DNA of 64,000 nucleotides from Ophiosphaerella korrae (lineage: Eukaryota; Ascomycota; Dothideomycetes; Pleosporales; Phaeosphaeriaceae): positions 248,001 to 312,000 of the forward strand of contig JALNQF010000012.1 in NCBI GenBank assembly GCA_028456385.1, in the 5' to 3' direction. Shown here one piece after another: positions 33,851-45,565 of this stretch (its first letter is position 1; each line of letters starts with the position of its first letter). The translations under genes were made by a program, and so were the position numbers. Below the pieces are notes generated by a model, which saw only the letters and a program-made list of their open reading frames with translations, searched no databases and was not told the origin of the DNA.

Positions 33851-36800
33851 AAAGATGTTGTGGACGTATGCACTGGCCCAATGGTATGAGGACGGGCAGC
33901 AATCGCGGGATTACATCATAACAGTGGGAGAGAACGTTTGTGAGGGGCAGGCCGTTGTGCAACAGCTTCAGCGTCTGCTTTCACCGCGGCCTTATGCTCA
34001 TGGCCCACAGCGCTCAAGTCGACAGGAGGCTGACTTGACGAGCAGCACCGTCTAGCGGCTTGCATTACTTCGCCATGCGTCACTTGGTCATACGTTCAAC
34101 GGCGAGATCCAGCATGTTGACAGCATACTACGGCTTAATGTAGCTGATGCTTCTCCTTTTCGGTCTCCGCCCATCACACTTGTGAACATTTGGCAAACGT
34201 ACAAACTCCAACAAACATGACAATAAGCATGCGCATTGCCCTCGCATTAGAGACCACCTGCGCAGATGGAAGCCCTTCATGCTGAATCATGCTCAAGTGC
34301 CTTTCGCGTTGTGACTATGCGGACTTTGGCGTGCGGCCGGCGCACTTAACAGCTGCGGGCGTCCAAGTGGTGAGTCCTCGCTCCGCACTCCCACCACCAC
34401 GAAGCGACGAATGAGCCTCATCGCCATGCACGATCACAACAAAGGGCTCAGCATACTCAGTCGGATCATGATCGAAAACCGAATGCAGCTGCACCGCAGG
34501 CCACACCGATGAGACAGGATCCGCCATTTGTCATATTGCGCTGCATCCATGATAGGATGGGTACGCCGGGAGAATGCCACCAGTGCTCAGGAACCGCTGT
34601 CAGGCATCGAACATAGACACAAGTGTACGTCCATACTCGGCACTCACCACGCATGCCTCCTTGATTTGGGGTATCCGCACCTTCATACCGACGAGACCCA
34701 ACATGTTGGCATTCGGAACCGTCCAAGCAGGTACCCGCTCGCATCAAGGCACCCATCTTCCATACGAGGTTCATGAAATAAAATGCTGCACACATTTGCG
34801 ACGACGGAACTGAACAGCTACGCATTCACCATAGCCGAACATATCTTTCGGACAGGCAGCCCAGCTCCGTCCGAAAACGCAAACAATATGCAAAGCAAGC
34901 AAACACGAACTCAGGTGGCCAAGCAATCCTTGATCACAACAAGCATCACCAAGTTTGCTCACATAAAGCACCCGGTGTGGTTCTTTCTGCACCCGCAAAC
35001 AGGGAGAAGGTCTGCCATGGGGGCAATGTAAATGGCCGTACAGGTCAGATTCGCACCCACGATCTTGCAATAGAGTGATTGCATAGCGTCGTTCTGAAGG
35101 ATACCATCTTGTTCATTGCGGCGATGGGGGCTACAGGTCTGATAATATCCAGGACTTTAAGGTAAAGCGCCCAACGCCTTGGAAGAGCGCCTTCGAAACC
35201 GTAGACTCCCGAGTGAGCACGAATATCGTTTTTCTGGCTCTAGGATAGGTCTCATTACCAGCAGAAAGATGACATGCTGAATAACAATATATAGGATGGC
35301 GATTGTTACAGCCACGTTGAGATGTAATGCGAGTCGATATGTAAATGATCGGTAACCCTACTGCGAGCAACGATAGCCAGGTTGAGGAACGCATAACAAG
35401 GAGAGGAAGCGCATGTCAAGACATATGCCCATCGGCAGAGGAATCAAGATGGCCTTGGTTTCCCAAGATTGTTGGGCTATGACCTTCTTCGCACGTGAAG
35501 TTGTCAGACGATAACCACCATTATGAGCAAGTCTGCACTTAAAGATATTCGATTGTAGGGCCACCGGCATGTGTACTAGCATGTGCACCCGTCGATATGA
35601 GCTGGAGATCCAACTGAATTCTTGGGCTGTGGACCAACCTCAAAATTTGATGGATGCACTCCAAAATGTGCCAGCAGGTGGGAGTGTCTTTGCGAAATAA
35701 AGCGGTTGAACGCACTATCAACATTTGAGCGTGGCCAAACATATCTGACTGTGTTCTGATTTTGCCAACAACACGGGATAAATAGAAGCCACGTGTTTTT
35801 TTTTTTTTTTTTGGTACCAATATCTGGATCACGGACCGGGTGGCAGCAAAAACGGCATATCCAAGTCGCAGAAAGCGAGTCATAGTATCGTTCAAGCGCT
35901 TCAATGCTGATCGCCAGGCTTTTATTGGGTTCTCCACAAGAATACTTGCGAATGGGAATGTATGCCAACCTGTCGAGAATCGAGTATCATATCCTACCAG
36001 CCTATGCTCGAGACTCCCATACTCACGTGTTATGTTCTTACGGCTTGGCCGTATAAACTCGCTACACACGATGTGTATATAAGGATGAGCAGCAATTGTG
36101 CGGACCGAGTTAATCAGCAAAATTGAATCCTCCTATGGTTAATTCAAGGACAATTCATGCATGGCCGAAGCTGAAGAATGAACCTGACATGGCTTCTGCC
36201 AAACGCAGTACTCAGAAATTATGTAATATCCCTCTTATCGTGGTATGAACCAAGAAATTTCAAAGGTGGACATGACCTTGTACTTCCTTTAAGGTTGGTT
36301 CGATGGTGTCATGTGAGTCCCCTCGATGGCTGCGCTCATGTTGCGAAAAATATTGATTCCTGCAAGCCTAGCTGGACTTGAGATTCAAATTCAGGCCCCG
36401 AAAATCAATACCAGCGTCATCAAGTATTGATTTGTAACAGCCTAAACATCATATCGTGTTGTTTATTGGCAAGGATGATTTCCTAGGTGGGACGAATATA
36501 CTGTCCACGAGGCCGTGGTGTAGTCTGATCACTCGTGGAAAGCGACGCTGTCGGCCGGGAGTAGTCATAGACAAATGGTCGGAATATACTGGCAAACAGG
36601 GCCGCTTCAAGGTTTAGAAGACTTTTTTGTTGGCCATATGCCCAGCCATGAGTCTCCCGTCTCGACCTGGATCAGAGACGGTCGCGCTACACCTCGGATG
36701 AACAAGGGCAACAGCCTGCGAAAACCACTCTGCTCACATGATCGAATGACGCCACTCATCGGATCTCGGTTGTCAATGGTGTCTCACTGCTTGTAGCCCA

Positions 36801-37159
36801 TGGGATTAACTGGAGGCGATTAAGGTGGTAATAGATCCGCTGATGCTGCCACATGATTGGTATCTCTTGGAACTGGCGCTTTGAAGCTATTTCCGAATGC
36901 GCGGAAGACCATTGTCATGCTGCTGGGACTAGTATCAACCTTGATACGGAAAAGCCCAACGATATATTGATAATGATATAAATCCTGTAGTCGGGAACAT
37001 GCTGCTGACAAGGCAAACCACTGCCTCATGGTCTATCAGCCCACAACCATCCCTTTACTGGTTATTGGAGAACACTCGAGGTCGTCCCATTGTTTCCTGT
37101 ACCTCATAAATGAAATATGGAACGACCACGGAATATGCATCACAGGCTGTGTCTGTACC
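33851..37159. other. Gene-poor DNA, 3.3 kb, with weak exon-like pieces
   Basis: No gene can be assembled. On the minus strand 35138..34963 is an exon-like open stretch with a TTATCAG acceptor and a GTGAGC donor (SLYCKIVGANLTCTAIYIAP). 34527..34315 is another open piece (MADPVSSVWPAVQLHSVFDH). A 17-nt T-run lies at 35,796-35,812. A tRNA-5'-half-like phrase lies at about 36,505-36,545. Confidence 0.35.
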
Positions 37160-37287
37160 TCTTTCCATTTCCTGCTCCGTCTCTTGCTCCGTCTCTTGCT
37201 CCATTTCCTGCTCCATCTCTTGCTTTATCTCTTGCTCCATCTCTTGCTCCATCTCTTGTTCCACCTCTTGTTCTATCTCTTGTTCCA
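37160..37287 (+). repeat. 12-bp minisatellite (CTCTTGCTCCAT)n
   Basis: About ten imperfect head-to-tail copies of a pyrimidine-rich 12-mer. As 12 is a multiple of three, all six frames stay open across it, producing spurious Ser/Cys, Pro/Ala and Glu/Met/Gln repeat ORFs. It lies in gene-poor DNA. Confidence 0.95.
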
Positions 37288-39079
37288 GTAGGGGACTTGT
37301 CTGTGCTGTGGCAAACTTCGATCACAGCTCCAAGTCATCAATTGCGCGAAGGAACAGCGATCTTTGCAAGCTCGTTGTTCTTTGAGTTCGGAGACCGCTT
37401 CATGGCCATGTAGTACACCACCTTGTGAAGGCATTGTTCAGAGCTGAAACTGCACAGGTTTCAATAAGACTGTTGTCCGGTACAATGGATCGACCAATAG
37501 GAAGTAGACACTGCCAGCGAATGCATTGTGTGCCCCGAAACAGCTTGAGTTCTGCAAACACTGATGACGAGGATTTGCATGCAGTGTGATGGAAATGGAG
37601 CACACATGGCGTAAGAATTTTCTTGCTCATTGTGAATTAGTATTGAGCGCAATATGCCGGTCGAGCCAGACGTAGTGTTGGCGGCATCGCATCGCGCCCT
37701 TCGAGAATCAACTGCAGTCTCGAACCCAGACTGCATGTATTCGTTCGAGTCCGAATGTTCGAGGCTATTGTTATATTGGGCGACTGGAACAAGATGCTGC
37801 ATCAATGGTTGCTGCCATCCCCTGTCTGCTGTCCTTGGAGGTGAGCCTTGTGAGAACATTCCTCAGTCCAAAGCACATGCATAAAACAATGCAGTGCGAC
37901 CCATCGCTGGCATCTGAAGCCTTCCCAAGTCGTATTGGTTCAGTGTTCTGCACTCACTTAGGCCGGGTCACGTAGCTGATCGATTGCGTGGGCAGGGTGA
38001 GACGCTGCCGGTTGCGTGCCTTTAAACAAGCTGAGCGCTACCCATCACTACCCAGCCCCAGACTCCCAGTCCGGAGAAGGATGCCTTTGCCGTTATACAG
38101 ACCAGTGGTGGGTCTGTATATCGTGTCTCTGTGGCAGCTGATGCTCCAGTCGTGGTGGGGTCAGTCAAGCTGGACTCAGTCGAGGAAGGAGCGACTCGGA
38201 GCGCCTGGAATCTGGAGCCGAGAAAGAAGATTTATAGCAAGAGGGCCGCGCTTCTTTGCAAACTTCCCCAACCTTCGGTTGCCCAGCATGCTATGGCTAT
38301 ATCGAAGATGCTTGTTGTTGCCACAGTCGGCACTGCGTCGCAAAGCAGGATGCCCGTTACTAAGGCACAGGGAGAGGCCCGGGGGCAGTAGCGACTGAGA
38401 GTTGCACTTTGCTCTTCTCAGCCGGAGGCTGGGCTCGCCCGGGGCACTGCAGAGATGCCGTGCAGGTATGTTGAAAATTGGTTGGGGTTGTGGTTGGGGT
38501 TGGTGAGAGGTCCTCCAGCAACAAAGACCACGAAGTGAAGAAGGGCAGCTGCAGCCATCACCGAACCTTCCCGATAGAAAGCTCACGCGCGGCAGATTAT
38601 TTCAGAGAGAGAGTATAAGACTGGCGAGGAGCAAATGGCACGGCGCTTGAGTTGAACAATGGTTGATGATGAGACAGTGTCGGAGTTCCGGCTGATCTCG
38701 GTCGAGACCCCTGGGACCGTGCTCGCACTGCTCGCTAACGCGCCACCCTCATCACCAATTTTCGAGCGCAGTGCATCAGAACAACGGTAGAGCAAGCAAG
38801 ATTGACGGCTCATATCTTTGGATTCGTGCAGGGGGCCATATCGGTAGCAAGACGCCCAAAATCGAACGAGTCGATCGCATATGTGAATGCCCAAGGTGAG
38901 TTCACAACATGCCTACTCAATCACTGTCTCCGTTCAAAGGCAGATTGACAGTTAGGCTGATAGTTTCCTGCAACTACCTTTCAATACGTTACTTATTCAC
39001 GCGTCTTGTTTCTCTACCCAGCGTGGCGACTTTGCCCCATGCAACTATCCCACTCACTATCCCGCCAAGGCGGCTTCCA
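37288..39079. other. Gene-poor DNA, 1.8 kb
   Basis: No assembled gene. A plus-strand frame open from about 38,037 to 38,391 (VAADAPVVVGSVKLDSVEEG) has coding-like composition but no start/splice support and no family. Confidence 0.4.
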
Positions 39080-40720
39080 ACATGCAGGTCTACCCGTTAG
39101 CGCCCACCAACCTAATTCCCACTTCATCTCCCTCCCCTCTACTATCAACCTACAGCTCCAGCGACCTGCACTCCTCAACACACTCTATGCCGCCCTCGTT
39201 CGCCCTGCGCTGGTACCCCCTTCACCTATACCAGCATGCGCTATCCCCAAGCCACTATCCTCTGTCGCCCATCCAACTCTGTAAGTTCTCCCAGTCTAGA
39301 ATACTACTACTGTTACTTTTTTTTAGTGTCATGGAGTTGGCACAGCGCAGTACTCCCCCTTACCTTTTACCGCTCTTTGCCGTCGCGCCAGCATGCGCCA
39401 CCCCCAAGCTATTATCCTTTGCCACCTATCTAACTCTACAAGTTCCAAGTTTGGGTCATCAGAATACTACTGCCATTGACCTTCTCAGCGTTATGGAGTA
39501 GGCGCAATGCGCAGTCCCTCTCACCCTTCGCCGCCCTTTGGCGCCGCGCTACACCGCCATCTCTGGCCCCAAACCACCAGCCTTTGCCCGCCCTGAGTTG
39601 ACTCTCCAAACCTTCCGAGTCAGATCCTCCAGAATACCTCCACCCTCTCCCTCCGCAGCACCACAGTACGGATTCATTGCGGCTCCCAATTGTACAGTGC
39701 CTCTAACCGCCCACAACCACCCACAGGGGATTCCCTCCGGACCACGCCACGAACCACAAGTCCCTGTCCCCGATCGCCCGAGCTCACTAGCCTTCTGAGT
39801 CAGATCCTCCAGGATACTACGACTATCTCCCTTACCAACGCCACAGCACGAGTTCACTAGAGTTCTCAATTGCGCAGTACTTCCAACCGCCTACAGTCGC
39901 CCATGTGAGAATTCTCATCGAGCTACGAGCTACGAGCCACGAGTCTTTGCTCTTCGATTGCCCGAGTTAACTCTGCGCGGCTTTCCGGACCAGATCCCCC
40001 AGACTCTACCACCATCTCCCTCCTCAATACCACGGGGCGAGTTCGTTACAGCTCTCCATCAAAAAGTGCCCCTAACCGCCCACATGAGTATTACCTCCAA
40101 GTCACGAGCTACGAGCCTTTGCCTCAATTACCTAAGTCGACTCTGCAAGTTTTCAGAATCAGATAAGATCCTCCAGAATACTACCACCATCCCCCTTTTC
40201 AATATCACAGGGCGAGTTTATTACAGTTATCATTGCGCAGTGCCTCTAAGCGTCCATACAAACATACCCTCTGGGCCAATACCCCATGCCCCACATCGCC
40301 TTTGCCCTCGAGCTGCCAACCCTGCGCGCTTTTCGGATCAGATTCTCCGGATTACCGTCATTTTCCTTTTCAACACTACAGGGCGAGTTTGATAAAATTC
40401 TCTATAGCGCAATGTCTCCAATTACCAATACGAGCATACCCTCCGGGTTACTGCCTTTCCTTGAAGGTCGACTCTGTAAACTTTCAGAGTCTGGATCTCA
40501 CAGAATATCACCATCTCCCTCCTTAATACTACGGGACGAGTCGACTACAACTCTCCATCGAACAGTGGGCTCCAAACACATACATGGACATACCCTCCGA
40601 GCTGAGCGTCTTTGCCCTCGACCGCCTTTACTCGAGTGGACTCTGCAAGCTTTCCGAGTCTAGAGTCTACAGGATGCTACCATCTCCCCTCAACTCCACG
40701 AGTTCGCCCTAGTCTTGTCT
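39080..40720 (+). repeat. Degenerate tandem array, unit about 150-190 bp
   Basis: At least seven, perhaps nine, diverged head-to-tail units. Each carries, in order, GAGTTGACTCTGCAAGCTTT, CCGAGTCAGATCCTCCAGAA, TACTACCACCATCTCCCTC, CACAGGGCGAGTTCATTACA, GCGCAGTGCCTCTAACCGCC and a CCTTTGCCCTCGA end. Unit starts are near 39,590, 39,778, 39,960, 40,130, 40,315, 40,468 and 40,625; two more diverged units lie at 39,270-39,590. C/T-rich on the plus strand. Frames are not conserved between units, so it is not a protein-repeat gene. Confidence 0.8.
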
Positions 40721-43700
40721 GCTCACATCAACACACGTTGCGATTCCGTCCTGTTCCCCCGAGCCGATCCTAGGAACTGTTCAACTTCACCTTATGCAGA
40801 ACCTCACTGTTGCTTCCCTTTTGGGCACCACGGAGCTGGCTTGGCGCCGCACCTTATCCCTATCACTCAACAATACTTTCTAACGGTAATTTTTACGAGA
40901 AACCACTGAGGAACCACTGCCAGGGGCTCACTCCTGAGCATACCGGCAAACTCGGATTCTAATCGAGTGGTGGAAGATCCACTTGTGCTGTGCCGTGTTG
41001 CGCCACAGCTTGTGTTTCACTGGCCGCCCACACGTAAGTTTGAAAGCTTCATGACACGCTAACTTGCACTGTGGTAAATATTTACCAGATGTTGTCTCTT
41101 ATACTCAGCTACCTTTTGTACACAGAACAGGTTCTACTGAAAATGTAAGTTGCGCCGGGCAGGAGAGAATTTCACGAGACCTGTAACAATCACCACCACC
41201 CTATCGCCTGGCACCATCTTCCAATGGAGTCGTGGATGAGGGAGATACACCCACAATACAGGGGCAGATTGAGCCGGAAACGTTCTTCCCTTGAACTCAA
41301 CAGCGCACAGCTGCGTTAGCTAGATTCCACTGAGATCTGAAACCGCCCCTCGGGGGCACAAGCTATGTCTTCACCTCACTACCCCAAACTTCCTCAAATG
41401 GGCCCAGGGCAGTGCCAAGAACCAGTAACTCCACATCATATTACTCACTGTATCTCCGTCGGGATCTTCCAAGACGGTGATGTTTCTGTTGTCGAAACCA
41501 GTACGAAAAGAATTATAACTAACAGTTTAGCACAAGACATGGTTGTTGATTGATGCCAGTATCCGTTGTAACCATCAGCAATACCTTTCTATTCCGTCCC
41601 ACACTCGGCGGGCTTCCAATATCTTACTAGATTTCGGTTTATCAGATGATCTTATACGTGTCACCTTAGCTGATAGGTTTTTCTTTCTGACAACCGAAGC
41701 TATCAGCTCGCTCGAACCCGCTACGTCGCCAGTCTTGCTGATAGTACCCGTCGCTCAAGCCAAAAGATACACCATGATAGCCACGGAGACCTCTCCCTTT
41801 CATGCAGAATGCTACTTCTACTTTGACATCTAGACACTTCACTTCTTCACTTCGACGCACTGCCTTACTACATCAAAAATCCCTTCAGCTCTGACTACTT
41901 GTATACACTTGGATATGCAGATCACCAACTATTCCAGCTATGAAACCTGGCGCTCATCGCAAGAGAGCATAGTAACTGCAAGCACCCAACTGGACTTAAA
42001 AAAATACATATTGCAGGTAGCCGTTCGACAAATCGATGCACTCTCAAAATCGATTCTACAAGCTCCTTATATATCCTACCCGGCTCATATGGGAATCATT
42101 TTATTCCAGCCATGCTAGCCTATTTTCGGTTGCAACCCCGATGGCTTGACATATCAAGACATGAACGTTGGACTTTCTGAAAACCGACATCACCACCACG
42201 CACGCACCGTGGTTGTAAAACTTCAAAGTGAAACGGCGGAATTGCGTCGTACCATCCGAAAGAATCAACGTTGTTGGTTATTGCTACCTTTCGTTTCTAC
42301 CGGTGTAGTGGAAAAAGTTGTGTCGTCGCAGTGGTCCTAACCGCATTACCATCGGGTACAAAGATAACATGGTCCTATCTACCAGGGATACGCTTGGCTA
42401 GCCACGAGGCTTGACATCACAACGATGTTAGGCTCGACTTTCCGGAGCTTTCTAGCTTCTAGTCCATCTAAGTGCTTTCAAAGGTTACGAATCTTTCCAT
42501 TATCGCATCGCATTGTTTTTCGTCGCTCTTCTCCTTTTTGATGTCATCTAATGTTCTCAATTTTCGTCATTCATACTATTCTCAATTCATGTCCTTCATA
42601 TCATTTTCCCTCTCTATCCGTCAAATCTATATCGTCAGCTAACTTCACGTCACCGTCGAATTCATGTTGCCGTCACCGAAGATTTCCATTTCGAGGTCGT
42701 TCATTTCAGTATCAAGTCGAAGGATCATGCGATTTCACGCCTGATTCGAAAGCACCTTAGCCACGATAAGAAATTGCTATCACTGATGAGACAGACTGCC
42801 CATGCGCTACCGGAAATTGCTCTCGCTCAATCAGCCGATAAGAAAGTGCGGCATACCGACTTAGCCGCAATCAGGGTATTGTATGCTTGAGGTGATTATG
42901 TTACATCAGCCTAGACGAGGGGTGGCACCACCACACTTGTCTATTGGCCTATTAACCGAAAGCGAAATCTGATAGCGTATGAGATGGCGTACGATTATCA
43001 AAAATCAGTCGCTACCACAACGTCAAATAGATGGCGAAGGTTCATCAAGGTGTTCAATACACAAAACGGCCGTTGAATAGGCAGCCGCTTAACACCCGAT
43101 GTGTTCTGTTGCCAGGAAACATTTATGCTTTCAGGATCATTGACAAGCAGCAAAGTGAAATTCTTGATTACCCGCAACGCAACTGGCCAAATGGTTCAAC
43201 TTACGGTATGCACTAGCTGATAGCCGTTTGTCGTACCCTTACGCTATGACGGATTGTATCGGCTCCATCAATATCGTGTCTTGTAGCTTACTCCGGTATC
43301 GCTTTGAGGTAGCCAGGTACCCTATTGGAGTTATCACATGATACAAAATTCACCTAGAATCTCATCTTCAGGCCCCACACCGTTAAGCGAGCCATATTAA
43401 GGCTTGATAAATATCCTCAAGGCCTCGAAAGTGTCCCCCTTCCTTCGTGCCTCTCAGCCACGGATAGGTTGCTACCGCTGGAGCTACCAGTCACCCTTTC
43501 AGCAACCTCAATTGCTACATCTGTCGAGTCACACAGCCCAGGCAAGCTCTTGGTTGCGCATCAACAATCTTCTCCGAGGCTCAGCTTCATATGCTCCACC
43601 TCATCTGACGGATCATAACAACACGGGGATCGTGTGGAGGTCAACCTTGAACGCAGAATCTCCGCTCCACCCGCCTGCAGCTTGCGCCCGCATCAGAGCT

Positions 43701-44245
43701 GCCCAACATTGAACTAATCTGAAATTACGAGGCCGTGCTCGCACCTCAATGCTGCCATAGGTTGGCGGCCATTGCACATTGCCTTCTTACAACTGGTTGG
43801 CGAAGAACCCCGCAGCACTTGGCAAACGCTCTCGTGCGTTACGGTTCCAATCCCCTCGAGGGCGTGACACGTCTTGGACAAGCTCTGTGATCAGAAAAGT
43901 GGGCTGAGTGAGCTTGTCATCACTGTTTCGGGGCCGTTCACTTTCATGAGGAGAGCGATTAGCGTGGTGGCCCAATTGTCAAAAACCTGCCGACGATCCC
44001 TTCAGCTTCAGCTTCCTCTTCACCCACACATACACCAAAACCAACACCACCACATTCAGGTACGTATTGCAGGCAGTGCTTTCAAAGTCATGTCTGTTTT
44101 TGTTGTTGCTTTTACACAGCTCCGACTCTCCCAACGCACGCACCACGCCCGCAAATTACAGCCTCTCGCTCACAAAAGCTAATATCCCTCGCAGACACAT
44201 CTTTGCAAACCCGAGCCCACGAAACATTACAAGATAATTTCAATC
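40721..44245. other. Gene-poor DNA, 3.5 kb
   Basis: Only short unsupported ORFs (62-102 codons). The last 700 bp, including a C/T- and CA-rich leader (about 44,000-44,245), probably hold the promoter and 5' UTR of the next gene. Confidence 0.4.
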
Positions 44246-45565
44246 ATGCCCATCGTCAAAGATCCCAGCTTGTGCTGGCTGGACGGCAGTGAGCAAGCCG
44301 AGTCCAGCAGGGACAGGGAGTTAACGAACGATTCCCGAAAAGCAGCCTATGCCACACTTACTGGCAAGAGGCCTGGTACCAAAGCTCAGAGTGTAGGTTC
44401 CAATTCCTCTCTTCTCCATGGCCAAGAAGAGAGCCTTTACCAGGAAAGCGACGAGGACTACGATGAACCGCCCGCCAAAGCTCGTAAGCTGAACAAGAAT
44501 GGTGCCCCGCGCAAACCACGCAAGCCTCGTGCCAGGCTCATGAAGTGGGACGACAGCGACTGGAAGCGCGCACTTCTCTCGATCGTTTGGGCCTGCGGTA
44601 ATGCTAGGGTTCCAATTCCCTTCGCACGCGCAGCGCGATACATCAGCCCGAATCTGACATCAGGTGCACTACAGCAAGCTATCCTCAAGCTGAGATCGGG
44701 CATGATACAGGAAGGCTACCACATTCCAAAGCTTCGCATGGAGTGGAAGACGCGTACCCCCGGTGCCTTTGTTTCCCGTACTGACTGTATTTATCCGCAG
44801 TACCTCGTGACCCTCCCCGTTGGTAAGGGCAACCTGAAGCTCGATGAAATCACGGTTGGCAAATTCAAAGACGATGACACCTTGGTTGAAGACTCTGAGG
44901 ACGAGGAGGTTCCCAAGTCGCCTGCCGACTTCGAGGACGCCATGCTAAACCTTTGGCCGAACAATCTCCCTGCTACCATTCCACCCCACGGCTTCCATGG
45001 GAATACGGCTCCAATGTTTGACCCAATGGCCGACGAGTTCGACCCCATTATCGGCAATCCCAACGACGTCGTTGAAGTCCCGCTGCGTGGTGGTCTCGCT
45101 GCCAGGATGCGCAACTACCGCTTCGACCCGTTGGAAAACTGCCTTGATAGCTCGATTAACAATTCCGCTGAGTCGATGCGCAACAACTTCGCTGCCCCGA
45201 TGCACAACAACTTCGCTGCCCCGGCGCACACCAACATCGCTGCCCCGATGTACAACCTCCCTTCCCCGATGTACAATAGCATCGCTAAATGGATTAGTGA
45301 AATCGATGACTTGAGTCACCGCGGCAACATTACCCCCCATCATCGTGATTCTTCTGAGGACATCAATGACGCAGCCGATGAAGACGAGTCCGGCGTGGTT
45401 ACGATGGGTCCGCCTGGCAACATCAATAACCTGTCCGACGACGGCCTGGATCCCGTCATTGTCTCTGGTAGCAACGTCAACCCATTTGACTTGAAAGGTG
45501 GCTACGCCATGAGCGATGTTACACCCAGGGTCAAGGTCGCAGAGGATTACGATGGCGAGAACTGA
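44246..45565 (+). CDS. Acidic/basic bipartite protein, probably nuclear, function unknown
   Basis: Intronless, 439 aa, with strong codon regularity. Residues about 75-95 are a Lys/Arg/Pro run (ARKLNKNGAPRKPRKPRAR) resembling an AT-hook or nuclear localisation signal. Residues 97-180 form the likely folded part (WDDSDWKRALLSIVWACGNA, IPFARAARYISPNLTSGALQ), reminiscent of small helical DNA-binding folds. The rest is acidic and low in complexity, with an imperfect 8-10-residue repeat (MRNNFAAPMHNNFAAPAHTN). I believe proteins of this layout occur in Pezizomycotina without known function. The ATG lies 13 nt after AAGATAATTT in an A/T-rich leader. Confidence 0.75.
   Translation: MPIVKDPSLCWLDGSEQAESSRDRELTNDSRKAAYATLTGKRPGTKAQSVGSNSSLLHGQEESLYQESDEDYDEPPAKARKLNKNGAPRKPRKPRARLMKWDDSDWKRALLSIVWACGNARVPIPFARAARYISPNLTSGALQQAILKLRSGMIQEGYHIPKLRMEWKTRTPGAFVSRTDCIYPQYLVTLPVGKGNLKLDEITVGKFKDDDTLVEDSEDEEVPKSPADFEDAMLNLWPNNLPATIPPHGFHGNTAPMFDPMADEFDPIIGNPNDVVEVPLRGGLAARMRNYRFDPLENCLDSSINNSAESMRNNFAAPMHNNFAAPAHTNIAAPMYNLPSPMYNSIAKWISEIDDLSHRGNITPHHRDSSEDINDAADEDESGVVTMGPPGNINNLSDDGLDPVIVSGSNVNPFDLKGGYAMSDVTPRVKVAEDYDGEN

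Noticed and set aside
35539..36120. 193-codon minus-strand ORF
   Set aside because: Spans a 17-nt T-run read as poly-Lys; no domain or intron evidence.
37028..37413. Ser/Cys-, Pro/Ala- and Glu/Gln/Met-repeat ORFs on both strands
   Set aside because: All are translations of the 12-bp minisatellite in different frames.
38037..38391. Plus-strand open frame of about 118 codons
   Set aside because: Coding-like composition but no ATG near its start, no splice sites and no family; it could be chance in GC-rich DNA.
43404..43712. 102-codon plus-strand ORF
   Set aside because: Start and composition unremarkable, no domain, gene-poor region.
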